Assembly: GCF_001953055.1 (NCBI RefSeq)
Contig: NZ_CP019044.1
Location: 868,001 to 932,000 of the forward strand
Source of the DNA: Salaquimonas pukyongi
Lineage (GTDB): Bacteria; Pseudomonadota; Alphaproteobacteria; Rhizobiales; Rhizobiaceae
Length of the DNA stretch: 64,000 nt
Reading direction: 5' to 3'
In this document: in pieces, positions 62,197-64,000 of the stretch
Layout of the letters: every line of letters begins with the position of its first letter
Numbering within the stretch: position 1 is the first letter of the stretch
Made by a program: the position numbers and the translations under genes
Notes under the pieces: generated by a model
Database searches by the model: none
Told to the model about the DNA's origin: nothing
Seen by the model: only the letters and a program-made list of their open reading frames with translations

Positions 62197-63114
62197 ATGG
62201 TCACGGTTTATCGCAACGATGCAAACAGTCCCCAGCCGGTAGGTCCGGCCGCCGACGGTACGGGCTATACAAGCTACAAGGAGCCGGACACCCGGGTCCC
62301 GCCGAAGCCTCTGCCGGTCATGGATGCCATTTCCGTGGACGGCACCGCCATTGCGGAATCGGAAATATTGCAGGAAGCACAGCATCATCCTGCAGAAAAT
62401 CCGGGGGAAGCGCTGCGGGCAGCCGCCCAGGCGCTGGTCGTGCGCCAGTTGCTGATCAACGAGGCAGCACGTCTTGGTTACAGCGATGATGCGCCGGCCA
62501 CCGAAGACGGGCGGCAGGAGGCGCCGGAAGAGGCCGCCATCCAGACCCTGCTGGACGGCGAGCTCAACGTTCCTGCGGCAACCGAGGACGAATGCCGGCG
62601 GTATTACGAAAACAATCCGTCGCGCTTCATCTCTCCTGCACTCCATGAGGCGCGCCACATTCTGATCGCAGCATCCGAGGACGATCCGCAAAAGCGGGAA
62701 AAGGCCCACGCCTTGGCGCAGAACATTTGCGATCTCCTGCAGGCCGATCCCGGCCGTTTTACGGAACTGGCCAAAACGCATTCGGCATGCCCATCGGCAA
62801 AAAACGGCGGCAATCTCGGTCAGCTTGCTCCTGGCGGTACCGTTGCAGAATTCGAAAGCGCCTTGAACGAAATGGTGCCGGGAACGATCAGCCGTGCCCC
62901 GGTCGCAAGCCGCTACGGCTACCACATCATTGCCCTGGAGCGTTCCATCGAACCGAAAAAACTTCCTTTCGAAGCCGTTCAGGACAGGATTTCGGTCTGG
63001 CTGGAAGCCCAGGCATGGAGCCGCGCTTCCGCGCAATATGTCTCGATCCTGGCGGGAAGGGCGAAGATCACCGGCATCGACTTCGAAGGCAGCGAGAACC
63101 CGCTGGTGCAATAG
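62197..63114 (+). CDS. PpiC/parvulin-type peptidyl-prolyl isomerase in the nar operon
   Basis: A 305-residue protein with no signal peptide, so probably cytoplasmic. Residues 1-130 are a NifM/SurA-like helical holder region; the parvulin domain is at about 148-250 (HEARHILIAASEDD, AKTHSACPSAKNGGNLGQLAPGGTVAEFESAL, RYGYHIIALERS). A PpiC/NifM-like gene also follows narI in the Pseudomonas narK1K2GHJI operon, so a role in maturing nitrate reductase is likely though not proven. It lies six bases after narI and eight before the hemerythrin gene. Confidence 0.88.
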   Translation: MVTVYRNDANSPQPVGPAADGTGYTSYKEPDTRVPPKPLPVMDAISVDGTAIAESEILQEAQHHPAENPGEALRAAAQALVVRQLLINEAARLGYSDDAPATEDGRQEAPEEAAIQTLLDGELNVPAATEDECRRYYENNPSRFISPALHEARHILIAASEDDPQKREKAHALAQNICDLLQADPGRFTELAKTHSACPSAKNGGNLGQLAPGGTVAEFESALNEMVPGTISRAPVASRYGYHIIALERSIEPKKLPFEAVQDRISVWLEAQAWSRASAQYVSILAGRAKITGIDFEGSENPLVQ

Positions 63115-63121
63115 GCAGCGT

Positions 63122-63676
63122 ATGGACAAGCAGTCTGAAAAACGGCAACTGGCAATATCCGCTCTCAGCAAGCGGCCGCCCGATGCGCTGCTTGCCGAAC
63201 CCCTCGAATACATTTTTGCCGATCACTTCCGCCAGCGCGTTCTCTGCGGAGCGCTGGACGAGATGGCCGAACAGAAACGGTTTGACCGCGAAATTGCCGG
63301 CCACGTGCTGGCCTTCATGAAAAAGGACTTCGGCATTCACGTGCTGGATGAGGAGGAGGACCTTTTTCCGTTGCTGAGGCAGCGTGCGGAGGCTGATGAC
63401 GAGATCGGCGAGGTACTGACCCAACTGACGGCAGAACATGAAGCCGACAGGCAGGATTGTGAAGCGATATGCAAACTGGTGTCGCAAGCCGAATGCGCCG
63501 GCGGTAAGGGTGGTGAATTGATGCGGCGGTTTGCGGCCAATGAACGCCATCATCTCATTGTCGAAAACGCCATCGTCCTGCCCTTTGCAAAGGCGCGCCT
63601 GACAAATGCCGATCTTGAAAGCCTGGGGCGCCAGATGGCATTGCGCCGCGGTACAGCTTATCCGGAGGCCGGGTGA
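63122..63676 (+). CDS. Hemerythrin-like (HHE) domain protein in the nar operon
   Basis: A 184-residue cytoplasmic four-helix protein. Candidate diiron ligands are His35 (IFADHFRQR), His73 with Glu77-79 (GIHVLDEEEDLFPLL), His106 (TAEHEADRQ), and His143/144 with Glu148 (ERHHLIVENAIVLPFA). This spacing fits the hemerythrin HHE pattern. Such proteins bind O2 or NO or help iron-sulfur repair. In a nitrate-respiration operon, NO handling or Fe-S protection is a reasonable guess. Its stop overlaps the moeA start. Confidence 0.85.
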   Translation: MDKQSEKRQLAISALSKRPPDALLAEPLEYIFADHFRQRVLCGALDEMAEQKRFDREIAGHVLAFMKKDFGIHVLDEEEDLFPLLRQRAEADDEIGEVLTQLTAEHEADRQDCEAICKLVSQAECAGGKGGELMRRFAANERHHLIVENAIVLPFAKARLTNADLESLGRQMALRRGTAYPEAG

Positions 63677-64000
63677 TGGTTTTAAAGATGCTTGAAAGCG
63701 GTGAAAGCCATCCGGCAGGGTGCGCTTGCGACGAAGTGGCCGGTGGCAGCATGCTTGCCGTTGATGAAGCGATCCAACGCGCCTGGAACCTGGCTGAGCC
63801 TGTAAAGGAAACCGAACTGGTTGGTTTGCAGCATGTGCACGGACGCGTGCTGGCCAGAACCGTTCATGCATCGGCGGCAATGCCGTTCTTCGACAATTCG
63901 GCAATGGACGGTTTTGCCGTGCGGCTGGCCGATTTTTCCGCTGATGGCAGCACGGTTTTGCCAATTGACGGCGAAACAGCTGCCGGCGGCAGCGGCGCAG
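63676..64000 (+). CDS. moeA: Molybdopterin molybdotransferase, N-terminal part
   Basis: The gene runs off the right edge; 108 codons are visible. MoeA inserts molybdate into adenylylated molybdopterin. MLAVDEAIQRAWNL, LQHVHGRVLARTVHASAAMPFFDNSAMDGFAVR and the beginning of the next beta domain match the MoeA N-terminus. The first 25 residues, containing a Cys pair (GCACDE), are longer than in E. coli MoeA. The ATG overlaps the hemerythrin stop by three bases. It supplies cofactor for NarG. Confidence 0.92.
   Translation, partial: MVLKMLESGESHPAGCACDEVAGGSMLAVDEAIQRAWNLAEPVKETELVGLQHVHGRVLARTVHASAAMPFFDNSAMDGFAVRLADFSADGSTVLPIDGETAAGGSGA

Overview
The window reads as chromosomal DNA of an alphaproteobacterium, most likely order Hyphomicrobiales (Rhizobiales). 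The clues are a perfect Irr-type iron-control element, a Smo-type sorbitol/mannitol transporter operon, a DUF2849/DUF934-containing sulfite-reductase operon, a NarR-like regulator beside a fused NarK and NarGHJI, and high GC with ATGA-type overlapping starts and stops. The genus cannot be fixed by eye. No rRNA, CRISPR array, insertion sequence, integrase or origin was seen. There is one RNA gene, tRNA-Ser(GCU).

Layout. 1-12.6 kb is housekeeping and metabolism: the end of thiD, an orphan TRAP-type binding protein, a family-4-like uracil-DNA glycosylase, ETF-ubiquinone oxidoreductase, a LysR regulator divergent from an SHMT-like PLP enzyme, a Kef-type antiporter with an unusual N-terminal repeat, and a leftward operon amn - EEP phosphatase - nnrD. 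12.6-14 kb is gene-poor, holding one small SEL1-like gene set among short hairpin repeats. 14-19.7 kb is a protocatechuate operon, pcaD-C-H-G - BKACE (DUF849) - pcaF - pcaB. It has no pcaIJ; the BKACE enzyme sits where a 3-oxoadipate-activating step is needed. 19.8-21 kb is an iron-binding protein gene with its own Irr box and terminator. 21.2-26.4 kb is a sulfite assimilation operon (cysG-like, DUF2849, cysI, cysH, DUF934, ferredoxin-NADP reductase). It is followed by tRNA-Ser.

26.9-35.7 kb looks accessory: a divergent DUF6194/PadR pair with twin operators, then an 1830-residue autotransporter divergent from a LuxR-type HTH protein fused to an alpha/beta-hydrolase-like domain that lacks its catalytic histidine. 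36-47.7 kb is a polyol regulon: fructokinase and xylulokinase leftward; a LacI regulator, binding protein, two permeases, ATPase, sorbitol and mannitol dehydrogenases and a class V PLP enzyme rightward. 47.9-51.5 kb holds two paralogous small membrane proteins (one with an SH3b domain) and a CACHE-GGDEF-EAL protein.

51.7-64 kb is the respiratory nitrate reductase locus: a NarR-like Crp/Fnr regulator divergent from narK(fused)-narGHJI-ppiC-hemerythrin-moeA, with a perfect TTGAT-N4-ATCAA box ahead of narK. These genes together cover nitrate import, reduction, enzyme maturation and the start of molybdenum cofactor supply.
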